A stretch of DNA of 64,000 bases from Polynucleobacter difficilis (GCF_003065365.1 NZ_CP023276.1:1798001-1862000); one strand, 5' to 3'. Shown: positions 43,981-53,078, counted from the stretch's first letter. Notes: generated by a model not told the origin, from the sequence alone. Numbers and translations are program-made.

Positions 43981-45492
43981 GTGCTTATGTTCCATTTAAT
44001 GCATTTGCGCCTCACTAAGGCCCTGTTGCCTGCTCGCAAGCGTGCGATGCTATTGCTGGCTAGCGCATGCCTCGGTTGGGTCTCATTGGCACATGGCAAC
44101 CAAGGCGCTACTGGTGAACAGGTTTTTGAGATCTTGGCCTCTGAAATTGCCCTCCAGCGGGGTGAACCGGCGCTAGCCTACCAAACCTACCTTAGCCTCG
44201 CACGGCAGACCGGCGACCCACAGTTGGCACAGCGTGCCATGGAGATTGCCATTGCAGCCAATGCCCCAGAGCTTGCTCTCGATGCAGCCACTGTATGGGA
44301 CAAACTCGCGCCCGGAACCGATACGAAGCCAAAAGAAGTGCTGGTTACCTTATTGATGCTGAATCAGCGCTGGTCCGATTCCGTAAAACCCGCCATTGCG
44401 CTATTACAAAAACAAAATGCCGAGAACCAAGATCGCACCTTGAAACAGTTTCAGCCACTGTTGGGTCGCGCAACGGATGAGGCCGCAGCAATGCGTGCCT
44501 ATTTTGAAATTATTAATGCCCTAAAGCCGCTGCCCACGGACTCCGCCATTCTGTATACCTATGCGATGGCAGCAGAAAAAGCGGGTCGCTTTGATGTTAT
44601 GGAATCGACCCTCAGACAAATCCTGAAAAAAACACCAAACGATGCCAATACCCTAAATGCCCTGGGCTACTCGATGGCCGATCGAAAGCAGAATCTGCCA
44701 GAAGCCTTTGCCCTCATTACTAAGGCACACAACCTGGCACCGCAAGATGCCTTTATTTTAGATAGCCTTGGCTGGGTTAATTTCCGCATGGGCAAACTGG
44801 AGCTGGCTCGCGACCAACTCATTCAGGCAACCAAGATGAAGCCCGAAGCAGAAATATCAGCGCACTTAGGTGAGGTGTATTGGGCGATTGGCAATCTGAA
44901 CTCCGCTGAAAGCGCATGGCGTGATGCTGAACGCATGGACGCAAACAATGCAACCTTGCGTGAAACCTTAAAACGCTTTAAGCCCAACTGGGTGATGCCC
45001 AATCAGTCCACCAAGATTGTTTGGGATGGCCGTTTTTCCATTCGCATGAACGGCGGGGCTGACCGGCCCGCTGAAGGTGGCTCTGGCGGCTTCACCCTCA
45101 GCCAAGATGCACTGAACGATATCTTAGAAATTCGAAATCCAGTCGGCGGCTCGATTGCAAAAATTACCATTACCCCGGGTGAGGCCGTATTAGAGCGCGG
45201 CGGCAAGATAAGCAAAGCGATTGATGCAGACACCCTGATTCAGTCTGCCTTAGGACTTCCTTTACCTGCGCGCGGTTTATCCGACTGGTTACGCGGCCAA
45301 GTTAGGCCTGGTAGCCCAGCCAGCCTAGAGCGCAGTCCCAGCGGTATTGTTTCGAAAATCAGCCAAGACGGATGGAACTTATCCTACGTTTGGGGTGAGT
45401 CCAGCAGCAAGCTAGAAAAACTGAATATGACCCGCAATACGAAAACAGGACCCATCGATATCCGCCTTGTTTTTGATCAAATTGATGACTAA
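43981..45492 (+). CDS. TPR protein fused to LolB lipoprotein-insertion domain
   Basis: A 503-residue protein. A GTG start at 43981 is favoured by CGGAG 8 bases upstream. It has an N-terminal secretion signal (residues about 18-39, AMLLLASACLGWVSLAHG), containing C30 after LLASA, a possible lipid-anchor site. TPR-type helices span about 45-330 (for example NTLNALGYSMADRKQNLPEAFAL and ILDSLGWVNFRMGKLELARDQL). Residues 345-503 match LolB: VWDGRFSIRMN, LEIRNPVGGSIAKI, DADTLIQSALGLPLPARGLSDWLRG, DGWNLSYVWG. LolB inserts lipoproteins into the outer membrane. In relatives lolB is normally a separate gene. ispE overlaps the end by 8 bases. Confidence 0.85.
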   Translation: MLMFHLMHLRLTKALLPARKRAMLLLASACLGWVSLAHGNQGATGEQVFEILASEIALQRGEPALAYQTYLSLARQTGDPQLAQRAMEIAIAANAPELALDAATVWDKLAPGTDTKPKEVLVTLLMLNQRWSDSVKPAIALLQKQNAENQDRTLKQFQPLLGRATDEAAAMRAYFEIINALKPLPTDSAILYTYAMAAEKAGRFDVMESTLRQILKKTPNDANTLNALGYSMADRKQNLPEAFALITKAHNLAPQDAFILDSLGWVNFRMGKLELARDQLIQATKMKPEAEISAHLGEVYWAIGNLNSAESAWRDAERMDANNATLRETLKRFKPNWVMPNQSTKIVWDGRFSIRMNGGADRPAEGGSGGFTLSQDALNDILEIRNPVGGSIAKITITPGEAVLERGGKISKAIDADTLIQSALGLPLPARGLSDWLRGQVRPGSPASLERSPSGIVSKISQDGWNLSYVWGESSSKLEKLNMTRNTKTGPIDIRLVFDQIDD

Positions 45493-46363
45493 TACGCTCA
45501 CCCTTTTAGCGCCCGCCAAACTCAATTTATTTCTGCACATTGTTGGTCGCAGGAATGATGGCTACCACCTCCTGCAATCTGCTTTTCAGTTAATTGATTG
45601 GTGCGATAGCCTTACCCTTACGAGAACGAGCAGCAATCGCATTGCTCGCACTAACCCTATTCCTGGCATCGCGGAAGGCGATGACTTGGTAGTCCGTGCG
45701 GCAACCCTGCTGCAACGCGGGTGCAATGTGGCGATGGGCGTTGAAATCACCCTCAACAAAGAATTGCCCGTTGGAGCGGGTCTGGGCGGAGGATCATCCG
45801 ATGCTGCCTCTACCTTAATTGGCCTAAATCACCTCTGGAACCTGGGTCTTTCACGCCCAGAGCTAATGGCGCTGGGCCTGAAATTAGGCGCGGATGTACC
45901 TTTCTTTATCCATGGCAGCAATGCCTTTGTGGAGGGAATTGGCGAGGTAATTCAGGCGATTAGCCTGCCCGAGCAAGGCTTTATCGTGATTTTCCCCAAT
46001 CGCGGCATTGCCACCAAAGCGCTTTTTGAGCATCCTGAATTGACCCGTGATCATGCCCCGATTACAATAGATCGCTTTCTTGCATCGCCTCTACCGCATC
46101 AGGCATTTACCAATGACTGTCAGGCCGTAGCGATGCAGATTTGTCCTGAAGTGAAGGATGCAATAGATTGGATCACCAAGGCTCTGCCAAGCGCTAAGCC
46201 CCAAATGTCTGGTTCTGGCAGCAGTGTTTTTGCTGCACTTCCGAGCCAGCTTGACGGTGCAGGTGCCTCAGCCCTATTGCAAAATCTACCTAGGGAGTGG
46301 ATAGGCCGGATTGTTCGGGGGATAAATAAAAATCCCGCTTACAATTCGATATCTTCAGATTGA
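45485..46363 (+). CDS. ispE: IspE, 4-diphosphocytidyl-methylerythritol kinase
   Basis: GHMP-kinase step of the MEP isoprenoid pathway. The start at ATG 45485 (MTNTLTLLAPAKLNLFLH) overlaps the stop of the TPR-LolB gene by 8 bases and gives 292 residues. The ATP loop VGAGLGGGSSDAAST and the C-terminal GSGSSVFAAL motif are both present. Just 6 bases downstream lies tRNA-Gln, so the tRNA is probably cut from the same transcript or has its own start inside ispE. Confidence 0.95.
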   Translation: MTNTLTLLAPAKLNLFLHIVGRRNDGYHLLQSAFQLIDWCDSLTLTRTSSNRIARTNPIPGIAEGDDLVVRAATLLQRGCNVAMGVEITLNKELPVGAGLGGGSSDAASTLIGLNHLWNLGLSRPELMALGLKLGADVPFFIHGSNAFVEGIGEVIQAISLPEQGFIVIFPNRGIATKALFEHPELTRDHAPITIDRFLASPLPHQAFTNDCQAVAMQICPEVKDAIDWITKALPSAKPQMSGSGSSVFAALPSQLDGAGASALLQNLPREWIGRIVRGINKNPAYNSISSD

Positions 46364-46369
46364 TACTGT

Positions 46370-46446
46370 AGGGGAATCGCCAAGCTGGTTAAGGCACTGG
46401 ATTTTGATTCCAGCATGCGAAGGTTCGAATCCTTCTTCCCCTGCCA
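46370..46446 (+). tRNA. tRNA-Gln (anticodon TTG)
   Basis: 77 nt with a complete cloverleaf: acceptor arm AGGGGAA/TTCCCCT, D arm GCCAAGCTGGTTAAGGC, anticodon arm CTGGA-TTTTGAT-TCCAG with anticodon TTG, and T arm GAAGG-TTCGAAT-CCTTC. The discriminator is G and the CCA end is encoded. It lies between ispE and prs, as in many betaproteobacteria. Confidence 0.97.
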
Positions 46447-46522
46447 CCTTTTTTTCTGAATCACAAGCCATGCGCTATTCTGTCTAAAACTCTCCCAAAC
46501 CTTCATAAGCCAAACTGCCATC

Positions 46523-47476
46523 ATGAATTCTGAATTTTTGACTCTCTTTACTGGCAATGCAAACCCTGTTTTAGCAAACGCAGTAGCCAAAGAATTAAAT
46601 CTTCCCATCGGCAAGGCTTTTGTCGGCCGGTTCTCGGATGGCGAGATTCAGGTCGAGATTCAAGAAAATGTGCGCGGCAAGAATGTCGTTGTTATTCAAT
46701 CGACGTGCGCCCCCACCAACGATAATGTGATGGAGCTCATGATCATGATTGATGCTCTGAAACGAGCATCTGCAAGTCGCATAACGGCAGTGATCCCTTA
46801 CTTCGGCTATGCACGCCAAGACCGTCGCCCCCGTTCCGCGCGAGTTGCTATCTCCGCCCGCATTGTCGCTAATATGCTGCAATCAGTTGCCGGCATTGAG
46901 CGCGTCTTAACCATGGACCTCCATGCAGACCAAATTCAAGGCTTTTTTGATATTCCAGTCGACAACATTTATGCCTCTCCTGTCTTGCTGGCCGACCTGC
47001 AAAAGCAAAAAAGCAAAGACCTCATCATTGTTTCTCCTGATATTGGCGGCGTTGTTCGTGCCCGCGCGATGGCGAAACAGTTGGGCTGCGATTTGGCGAT
47101 TATTGATAAGCGTCGCCCCAAAGCCAATGTATCTGAAGTCATGCACCTGATTGGCGAAGTGGAAGGCCGTCACTGCGTCATCATGGATGACATCATTGAT
47201 ACCGGCGGAACGCTCTGTAAGGCGGCAGAAGCCCTCAAAGAGCGTGGCGCTAAGGGTGTCACGGCGTACTGTACTCACGCCGTCTTGTCCGGCGGCGCAG
47301 TTGCCCGTATTGCCGCTTCGCAACTGGATGAACTCGTAGTTACCGATACCATCCCCTTGACCGACGAAGCCCGGCAGGTCAATAAAATTCGCCAGCTCAG
47401 CGTTGCTCCAATCCTAGCTGAAACCCTCTCCCGTATTACCAAGGGCGATTCGGTCATGTCGATGTTTGCGGAATAA
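46523..47476 (+). CDS. prs: Ribose-phosphate pyrophosphokinase
   Basis: Makes PRPP from ribose-5-phosphate and ATP, feeding purine, pyrimidine, His, Trp and NAD synthesis. The 317-residue protein has DGEIQVEIQENVRGKNVVVIQS, the catalytic flexible loop YFGYARQDRRPRSARVAI, and the PRPP-binding motif VIMDDIIDTGGTL. It lies 76 bases after tRNA-Gln and 124 bases before rplY. Confidence 0.97.
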   Translation: MNSEFLTLFTGNANPVLANAVAKELNLPIGKAFVGRFSDGEIQVEIQENVRGKNVVVIQSTCAPTNDNVMELMIMIDALKRASASRITAVIPYFGYARQDRRPRSARVAISARIVANMLQSVAGIERVLTMDLHADQIQGFFDIPVDNIYASPVLLADLQKQKSKDLIIVSPDIGGVVRARAMAKQLGCDLAIIDKRRPKANVSEVMHLIGEVEGRHCVIMDDIIDTGGTLCKAAEALKERGAKGVTAYCTHAVLSGGAVARIAASQLDELVVTDTIPLTDEARQVNKIRQLSVAPILAETLSRITKGDSVMSMFAE

Positions 47477-47539
47477 GCCTAAAAACAGCACTTTTAGCCT
47501 GTTTACTGCCTAAATAGGCCAAAAATACCAAGTTCAAGC

Positions 47540-47545
47540 TATAAT
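47540..47545 (+). promoter_or_regulatory. -10 box (TATAAT) upstream of rplY
   Basis: A perfect TATAAT about 56 bases before the rplY start codon in the prs-rplY gap. No good -35 is seen at 17 bases, so an activator or an upstream element may be needed. It is a candidate only. Confidence 0.4.
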
Positions 47546-47600
47546 TGAAGGCTTTTCTGTTTGGTCGCGAACGGGAATTAACCTCAATTTGGGAGTCATC

Positions 47601-48245
47601 ATGAAAATCGTAGCTTTTGAAAGAAGCGTACAGGGAACGGGTGCGAGCCGCCGCCTGCGCAACTCCGGTAAAACTCCGGGCATTATTTACGGCAGCAAAA
47701 ACAAGCCTGAGGTCATCGAACTTGACCACAACGCCCTGTTCCATGCTCTACGTAAAGAAGCATTCCACTCGTCTATTTTGGACCTTGAAGTAGGCGGTAA
47801 GTCACAAAAAGTATTACTACGTGACTATCAAATGCATCCATTTAAGCCTCTGGTCTTGCACATTGATTTTCAACGCGTTTCAGCGACTGAGAAAATCCAC
47901 ATGCGCATTCCATTGCACTTTACCCACGCAGAAGAATCGGCTGCAGTCAAACTTGGCGGCGCCATCATTAGCCACATTGCCAATGACATTGAAGTGACCT
48001 GCTTGCCAGCTGACTTGCCAGAGTTCATTGAAGTGAACCTGAGCAATATTGAAGTTGGTCATTCGATTCACGCCAAAGACGTTGCCTTGCCTAAAGGCGT
48101 TTCTTTGGTCTTGCACGTAGAGCAAGAGAATCCAGTACTGGTAAACGCACGCGTACCAACCGTTAAGGCCGAGCCTGTAGAGGCTGCAGTTGCAGCGCCC
48201 GCAGCAGCGGCGGATGCGGCAAAAGAAAAGGATGCCAAAGCGTAA
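47601..48245 (+). CDS. rplY: 50S ribosomal protein L25 (CTC form)
   Basis: Binds 5S rRNA. The start at ATG 47601 (MKIVAFERSVQGTGASRRLR) is preceded by GGGAG; length 214 residues. The N-terminal L25 domain (residues 1-93) is followed by the TL5/CTC beta-domain (HMRIPLHFTHAEESAAVKLGG) and an Ala-rich tail with charged residues. This longer CTC form is usual in betaproteobacteria. It ends in a clear hairpin terminator. Confidence 0.96.
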   Translation: MKIVAFERSVQGTGASRRLRNSGKTPGIIYGSKNKPEVIELDHNALFHALRKEAFHSSILDLEVGGKSQKVLLRDYQMHPFKPLVLHIDFQRVSATEKIHMRIPLHFTHAEESAAVKLGGAIISHIANDIEVTCLPADLPEFIEVNLSNIEVGHSIHAKDVALPKGVSLVLHVEQENPVLVNARVPTVKAEPVEAAVAAPAAAADAAKEKDAKA

Positions 48246-48268
48246 TTCTGCTTTGGTATTTGATTCAG

Positions 48269-48297
48269 AAAGCCCGCTTCTGCGGGTTTTCTTTTTT
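48269..48297 (+). terminator. Rho-independent terminator of rplY
   Basis: Hairpin AAAGCCCGC, loop TTCT, GCGGGTTTT (48269-48290; 9 bp including one G-T pair), then CTTTTTT. It lies 24 bases past the rplY stop codon. Confidence 0.85.
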
Positions 48298-48344
48298 GTA
48301 TGTAATGCTGTATAAAACTTCCAGCCTCTAATACACTTTGGATC

Positions 48345-48929
48345 ATGATCAGATTAATTGTTGGCCTTGGCAATCCAGGCAGTAAACACGAAACCGATCG
48401 GCATAACGCTGGATTTTGGTTTGTGTCTCTGCTGGCAAAGCAAGCTGGCGTGACACTCGAACAAGAAAAACGCTTTCACGGAAAGGTGGCGAAGGCGTCG
48501 TTGTATGGTCGTGATATATGGTTGTTGCAGCCCGACACATTTATGAATCTCAGCGGTCAATCGGTGGGCGCATTGTGCCGCTTTCATCAAATTCAACCTG
48601 AAGAAGTCCTTGTTGTCCACGATGAGCTCGACCTCAAAGCGGGGGTTGCGCGCCTGAAGTTTGCCGGCGGCACGGGTGGCCACAACGGACTAAAAGACAT
48701 TCTGGCTCACCTGTCTAGCCCGGATTACTGGCGCCTGCGCATCGGCATTGGCCATCCTCGCGACCTACCCGGCCGCCTCATGGATGTTGCCGACTACGTT
48801 CTGCGTAAGCCGCTTCTCGAGGAGCAGATTGCGATTGATATCGCCTTATCGCGGTCGCTGGATGCAATGCCTTTGTTCTTAAAAGGCGAGACTGCAACTG
48901 CGGTAAAGGACTTGCATTCCAGCTGTTGA
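48345..48929 (+). CDS. pth: Peptidyl-tRNA hydrolase
   Basis: Recycles tRNA from peptidyl-tRNA that falls off ribosomes. The 194-residue protein has the N-terminal GLGNPGSKHETDRHNAGFW with the catalytic His, the FMNLSGQSVG motif and HDELDLKAGVARLKFAGGTGGHNGL. It follows rplY, the order seen across proteobacteria, but is separated by the rplY terminator and so likely has its own promoter. Confidence 0.96.
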   Translation: MIRLIVGLGNPGSKHETDRHNAGFWFVSLLAKQAGVTLEQEKRFHGKVAKASLYGRDIWLLQPDTFMNLSGQSVGALCRFHQIQPEEVLVVHDELDLKAGVARLKFAGGTGGHNGLKDILAHLSSPDYWRLRIGIGHPRDLPGRLMDVADYVLRKPLLEEQIAIDIALSRSLDAMPLFLKGETATAVKDLHSSC

Positions 48930-48946
48930 TGGCTGGCTTTAATCTT

Positions 48947-49204
48947 TTATGCCGCCTTGGCTGCCGTTAGGCGGTGGTACTTTTGCATCAAATCGTCATG
49001 CGTTTCCACATAATCGGGATGCAAGGGAATGCAATCAACAGGACAGACTTGCCGGCATTGCGGGGCATCAAAATGGCCTACGCACTCCGTGCACTTGTTG
49101 GGGTCGATCTGGTAAATCTCAATCCCCATAAAAATCGCATCATTAGGGCACTCGGGCTCACAGACGTCGCAATTGATGCATTCGTCGGTAATCAATAAGG
49201 CCAT
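48947..49204 (-). CDS. YfhL-family 2[4Fe-4S] ferredoxin
   Basis: An 85-residue electron carrier. The first cluster motif is CINCDVCEPECPNDAI (C-x2-C-x2-C-x3-C). The second set has C-x2-C-x8-C-x3-C: CTEC in NKCTECVGHFDAPQCRQVCPVDC, with the longer loop typical of the Allochromatium/YfhL type. That type has two clusters of very different potential. It is 4 bases after coaD and probably shares its transcript. Confidence 0.93.
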   Translation of the reverse strand: MALLITDECINCDVCEPECPNDAIFMGIEIYQIDPNKCTECVGHFDAPQCRQVCPVDCIPLHPDYVETHDDLMQKYHRLTAAKAA

Positions 49205-49208
49205 GCCC

Positions 49209-49706
49209 TTATTTGCCTTCGCGCTTCATGCTGGCCGTTTTTTGTAGCAGCCATTTTTCCACCGATGGAAAAACAAACTTACTCACGTCACCGCCCATGG
49301 TGGCGATTTCACGCACAAAGGTGCCTGAAATAAACTGATACTGATCGGATGGCGTCAAGAATAAGGTCTCGACATCCGGCAAGAGGTAGCGATTCATCCC
49401 GGCCATCTGAAACTCATATTCAAAGTCAGAGACCGCACGCAAACCACGGACAATCACGCGCGCCTGATGCTCGCGTGCAAAGTCTTTCAAGAGTCCTGTA
49501 AACCCGGCAATCTTGACGTTGGGATAGTGGCCAAGGACTTCTTTTGCAATCGCAATGCGCTCTTCTAAATCAAAGAATGGGCGCTTGCTGCGGCTATCGG
49601 CTACGCCCACAATCAGCTGACTAAAAATACTGGAAGCGCGGCGCACTAAATCCTCGTGACCTCGCGTTAGGGGATCGAACGTTCCAGGGTAAACAGCAAT
49701 CGTCAT
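49209..49706 (-). CDS. coaD: CoaD, phosphopantetheine adenylyltransferase
   Basis: Penultimate step of coenzyme A synthesis. The 165-residue protein has the nucleotidyl-transferase motif GTFDPLTRGHEDLVRRA (with TxGH), VIVRGLRAVSDFEYEFQMA and TPSDQYQFISGTFVREIA, all diagnostic. It lies between rsmD and the ferredoxin gene, the usual betaproteobacterial order. Confidence 0.96.
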   Translation of the reverse strand: MTIAVYPGTFDPLTRGHEDLVRRASSIFSQLIVGVADSRSKRPFFDLEERIAIAKEVLGHYPNVKIAGFTGLLKDFAREHQARVIVRGLRAVSDFEYEFQMAGMNRYLLPDVETLFLTPSDQYQFISGTFVREIATMGGDVSKFVFPSVEKWLLQKTASMKREGK

Positions 49707-49743
49707 ACATTCATCTTTCGCTCTAACTGCAGATAGCCAAAGT

Positions 49744-50343
49744 TTAGTCCCTTCTGAGCTGAAATAGGAGCGCTTTTACTTGGCCGGCCGTCATTTCTTT
49801 GCAGCATTCCCAGCCCGGTATCAGGCTGTTTAGCGCAGCTACATCGCAGCTAACTGCGGTCTCAACGTAGATTTGGCCACCGCTGGGGCCATCGCACACG
49901 CGCCCCGCTTCCTTAAGGGAGGACTCTAGAGCAAGGTGATCGTCAAACGGGGGGTCCAGAAAAATCAGATTCCACGACGCGTTCGCCTGCCTTTTTAGAA
50001 AGCCCACGCCATCGCCATGCACCAAGTCAATTGCAGCGTCAACGGGGGAAGACTGCAGATCGCTTAAATTCGCCCGCAAATTCGCAAAGGCAGTTTTATC
50101 GCGCTCGATTAAGGTAACCGCACTTGCGCCCCGGGATGCAGCCTCAAAGCCAAGAGCCCCAGCTCCAGCAAAGACATCCAAACATCGCAAGCCGTCTAAA
50201 CGTTGGCCCAACCAGTTAAAGAGGGTTTCCCGAACCCGATCGGTGGTCGGGCGCAATCCAGGCGCATCAATCACTTTGATCAATCGACTGCGCCAAACTC
50301 CGCCAATAATGCGTATTTTTTTCGACTGCATCGACTGCGGCAT
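49744..50343 (-). CDS. rsmD: RsmD, 16S rRNA (guanine-966 N2) methyltransferase
   Basis: Modifies G966 of 16S rRNA. The 199-residue protein has the N-terminal RIIGGVWRSRLI and PTTDRVRETLFNWLG, the SAM motif CLDVFAGAGALGFEAASRGA, and the catalytic FLDPPFDDH (DPPF). It begins 3 bases after the stop codon of the upstream M16-type gene, so the M16 pair, rsmD, coaD and ferredoxin are probably one operon. Confidence 0.95.
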   Translation of the reverse strand: MPQSMQSKKIRIIGGVWRSRLIKVIDAPGLRPTTDRVRETLFNWLGQRLDGLRCLDVFAGAGALGFEAASRGASAVTLIERDKTAFANLRANLSDLQSSPVDAAIDLVHGDGVGFLKRQANASWNLIFLDPPFDDHLALESSLKEAGRVCDGPSGGQIYVETAVSCDVAALNSLIPGWECCKEMTAGQVKALLFQLRRD

Positions 50344-50346
50344 TGC

Positions 50347-51708
50347 TTACTTATTAATTCCAACCACGACAATTTGCATCCGGTTCATATCCAAATGCCG
50401 CTGAAAGGCTGCGCGTATTTGATTGAGGGTGACTGCCTCAACCTGTTTGGTCCAGGTTTCCATGGTGTCAAGGGGCAAGTCGTTCCAGGTAATGCCTGAT
50501 AAGTTATCGAGTAGTTTTCGATTGCTATCCAGTCGCAATGGATAGCCATTCACTAGATTGGATTTAGCAGCGAGTAACTCATCTTCGCTTGGGCCATCTG
50601 CAATAAATTGGCTAATTGTTTTTTGCATTACTTCCAAACCTAAAATAGCTTGGTCTTTTTTGGTTTGCATCCCTGCCTCAAAGAAACCCGCATCCTTCCC
50701 GGGCGCAAAATAGCTATTAATGCTGTAGGCAAGGCCGCGCTTTTCTCGAACCTCAGCCATTAAACGGGATACAAATCCGCCACCCCCCAAAACGTAATTT
50801 CCAACCAGCAGTGGGAAAAAATCTGGATTGTTGCGCGTAATGGCCGTCATGCCCATGGCAATATGGGCTTGCTGTGTATCAAACGGAATCCGTACTTCGC
50901 GCTGACTCAATGGTCCTTGCGGGGTTTGCTGCATCACGGGCAGCGGGGCAATGGCGGGACCCGATTGTGGCAGACCAGCCAATAGAGCCCGCACGATGGC
51001 GTTAGCCTGCGTGCGGTCCAGATCGCCAACGATATTGACGCTAATGCGATCGCCACGATACAAACCAGTATGAAAGTTTCGCAAATCAGTCGTAGTGATT
51101 GCAGCCACTGTTTTTGGTGTCGAAAAGTAGGCCAGTGGATATTTTCCGTAAACGGCTTTACGCAAGTTTTGCTGCAAAATCGTTTCTGGCTTGGTTTGGG
51201 CTTCGAGTAGCGCAGTAATCAGACGTTGCTTTTCACGATCAAGCACTTTGCTGTCATAACTTGGTTTTGCCAAAATCAAAGAGGCTAACTGCACAACCTG
51301 CTCACGCAAATCAGTACGGCTTAAGCTGCGTATCCTCAATACCGTACGCTCACTGCTTGCGGCTACGCTAATACTGGCGCCAAGGTCGGCGATCTGATCG
51401 GCAATTTGCGCTTCATTCAAGCTCGACTTGCCGCTGCCCGTGCCTAAGGTCAATAGTTGTGCCGTTAAAGCAGCGACGCCGTTTTTATTGTCAGGGTCAT
51501 ACCGACTACCGGCATCAATCGAGACTTCCACATCAATGATGGGCAATGACTTGGTCTGAATAAAATATGCTTTAGCTCCCTTAACGGTATCCAGGGTTTC
51601 AATCGGCAGAATCGCCTTTGCACTTCCAGCAAATACCAATAACCCGAGTGCGATCGATTGCAGTATTGCCGCTTGCACGCCCTTGCTTAAACCCATATAG
51701 CCCTTCAT
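50347..51708 (-). CDS. M16-family peptidase-like protein, non-catalytic partner
   Basis: A 453-residue protein with a signal segment (residues about 12-33) and the two repeated M16 halves. In place of the zinc motif HxxEH the aligned segment reads ALTAQ (in GVAALTAQLLTLGTG), so it should not cut by itself. The C-terminal half keeps the substrate-binding GGGFVSRLMAEVREKRGLAYSI. Such subunits pair with an active M16B partner, here the gene just upstream, which it overlaps by 4 bases (ATGA). It acts in the periplasm; the substrate is unknown. Confidence 0.88.
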   Translation of the reverse strand: MKGYMGLSKGVQAAILQSIALGLLVFAGSAKAILPIETLDTVKGAKAYFIQTKSLPIIDVEVSIDAGSRYDPDNKNGVAALTAQLLTLGTGSGKSSLNEAQIADQIADLGASISVAASSERTVLRIRSLSRTDLREQVVQLASLILAKPSYDSKVLDREKQRLITALLEAQTKPETILQQNLRKAVYGKYPLAYFSTPKTVAAITTTDLRNFHTGLYRGDRISVNIVGDLDRTQANAIVRALLAGLPQSGPAIAPLPVMQQTPQGPLSQREVRIPFDTQQAHIAMGMTAITRNNPDFFPLLVGNYVLGGGGFVSRLMAEVREKRGLAYSINSYFAPGKDAGFFEAGMQTKKDQAILGLEVMQKTISQFIADGPSEDELLAAKSNLVNGYPLRLDSNRKLLDNLSGITWNDLPLDTMETWTKQVEAVTLNQIRAAFQRHLDMNRMQIVVVGINK

Positions 51709-53078
51709 TTAGTCGCTCCCCTTACCTGTGGCTCCAAGGTCGCAATCGTCAGCGTATCGTCAATCAAGTACTTCTTAGCGACTGCTTGTACCTGCTCTGG
51801 TGTAACCGCTTGCAGTCGATCCAGAATGGGATCAAGCTGCTTCCATGAGACGCCTGCAATTTCAGCGCTACCAATTTCCATGGCTTGACCAAAAATAGAA
51901 TCGCGTTTGTAAATTTTGTCAGCCAAGATGCGCACCTGAATGCGCTTTAACTCGGCTGCAGTAATGCCCTTTGATTTGAGCTCGGATAAAACCGACCGGA
52001 TACCGCTTTCCAGTTGCGCTACTGTCTTGCCTTTGGCCACCGTACCCAGAATAAAAAATAGCTGGGGACCACGGGCAACCATGTCATAGCTTGCATCAAT
52101 CGTATTGGCTACTCGGTCTTGTTTTACTAAAGCGCGATTGAGTCTAGCATTGTCGTAGCCGTCCAAGACTGCCGCCAATAAAGCGAGTGCGTACGGCTCG
52201 TACTCTTCTATTTTTGCAGGATCAATGTGCGGCACCTTCCAGGCCATCGCCAATTGGGGTGTATCCGCCGGAGCTTTGACAATAACTTGCTTAGTACCGC
52301 GCTGGGCTGGTTCGATTTGCGGCTTACGTATCGGTAGTTCGCGCGTACTCAATTTGCCGTACGTTGCTTCAGCGATAGCCCGAACCTTTTCTGGGTCGAC
52401 ATCCCCGGCAATCACAACCGTGGCGTTGTTTGGCGCATACCAATCGCGATACCACTGGCGCGCATCATTGGGCACCATGTTTTCTAAATCATTCATCCAG
52501 CCAATAATGGGGTGACGGTAAGGCGTTGCTTTAAATGCCGTTGCCATGAGGTTTTCATAGAGCAAGCCCGATGCTTTATCTTCGGTACGAAGCCTACGCT
52601 CCTCCATAACCACCTGAATTTCTTTTGCAAATTCGGCATCGTCAAAATTGAGGTTATTCATCCGGTCCGCTTCAAGACGCATGACTTCGGCCAACTTGCT
52701 CCGCTCAATTTGCTGAAAATAAGCTGTGTAATCCATCGAGGTGAAGGCATTCTCGCGACCACCCATTGCCGCAACCCGCTTTGAAAAATCACCTGATTTA
52801 ACGGTTTTAGTCCCCTTAAACATCATGTGTTCCAGTACATGGGCTACTCCCGTACGACCATTGGTTTCATCCATTGAGCCAGCTTTGTACCAAACCATAT
52901 GCGCTACTGTTGGGGCACGATTATCTTCGCGAACAATTAACTTCAGGCCATTGGCCAGCCGGTATTCGTGGGTCTGCGCTGAATCGGGCTTCAATTGGGC
53001 CTGCGCCAGCTGAAATCCAGCCAAGGCCAGTTGGCACAGCAACACGAAAACGCCATTGCGTAAATGGGAAGATTGCAT
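51705..53078 (-). CDS. M16-family zinc metallopeptidase, catalytic subunit
   Basis: Periplasmic peptidase with the inverted zinc motif HVLEH in GVAHVLEHMMFKGT and the distal Glu in EIQVVMEERRLR. The open frame extends to 53231 across ftsY, which is impossible as a start. The ATG at 53078 opens a signal peptide (MQSSHLRNGVFVLLCQLALA) and gives 457 residues; ATGs at 53093 and 53096 are alternatives. It is coupled to the inactive partner by a 4-base overlap. Substrates of such pairs are not established. Confidence 0.9.
   Translation of the reverse strand: MQSSHLRNGVFVLLCQLALAGFQLAQAQLKPDSAQTHEYRLANGLKLIVREDNRAPTVAHMVWYKAGSMDETNGRTGVAHVLEHMMFKGTKTVKSGDFSKRVAAMGGRENAFTSMDYTAYFQQIERSKLAEVMRLEADRMNNLNFDDAEFAKEIQVVMEERRLRTEDKASGLLYENLMATAFKATPYRHPIIGWMNDLENMVPNDARQWYRDWYAPNNATVVIAGDVDPEKVRAIAEATYGKLSTRELPIRKPQIEPAQRGTKQVIVKAPADTPQLAMAWKVPHIDPAKIEEYEPYALALLAAVLDGYDNARLNRALVKQDRVANTIDASYDMVARGPQLFFILGTVAKGKTVAQLESGIRSVLSELKSKGITAAELKRIQVRILADKIYKRDSIFGQAMEIGSAEIAGVSWKQLDPILDRLQAVTPEQVQAVAKKYLIDDTLTIATLEPQVRGATK

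Noticed and set aside
47483..47520. Possible terminator after prs (GCCTA/TAGGC elements)
   Set aside because: The stem is only 5 bp with a 2-base loop and has no T-run, so it does not qualify.
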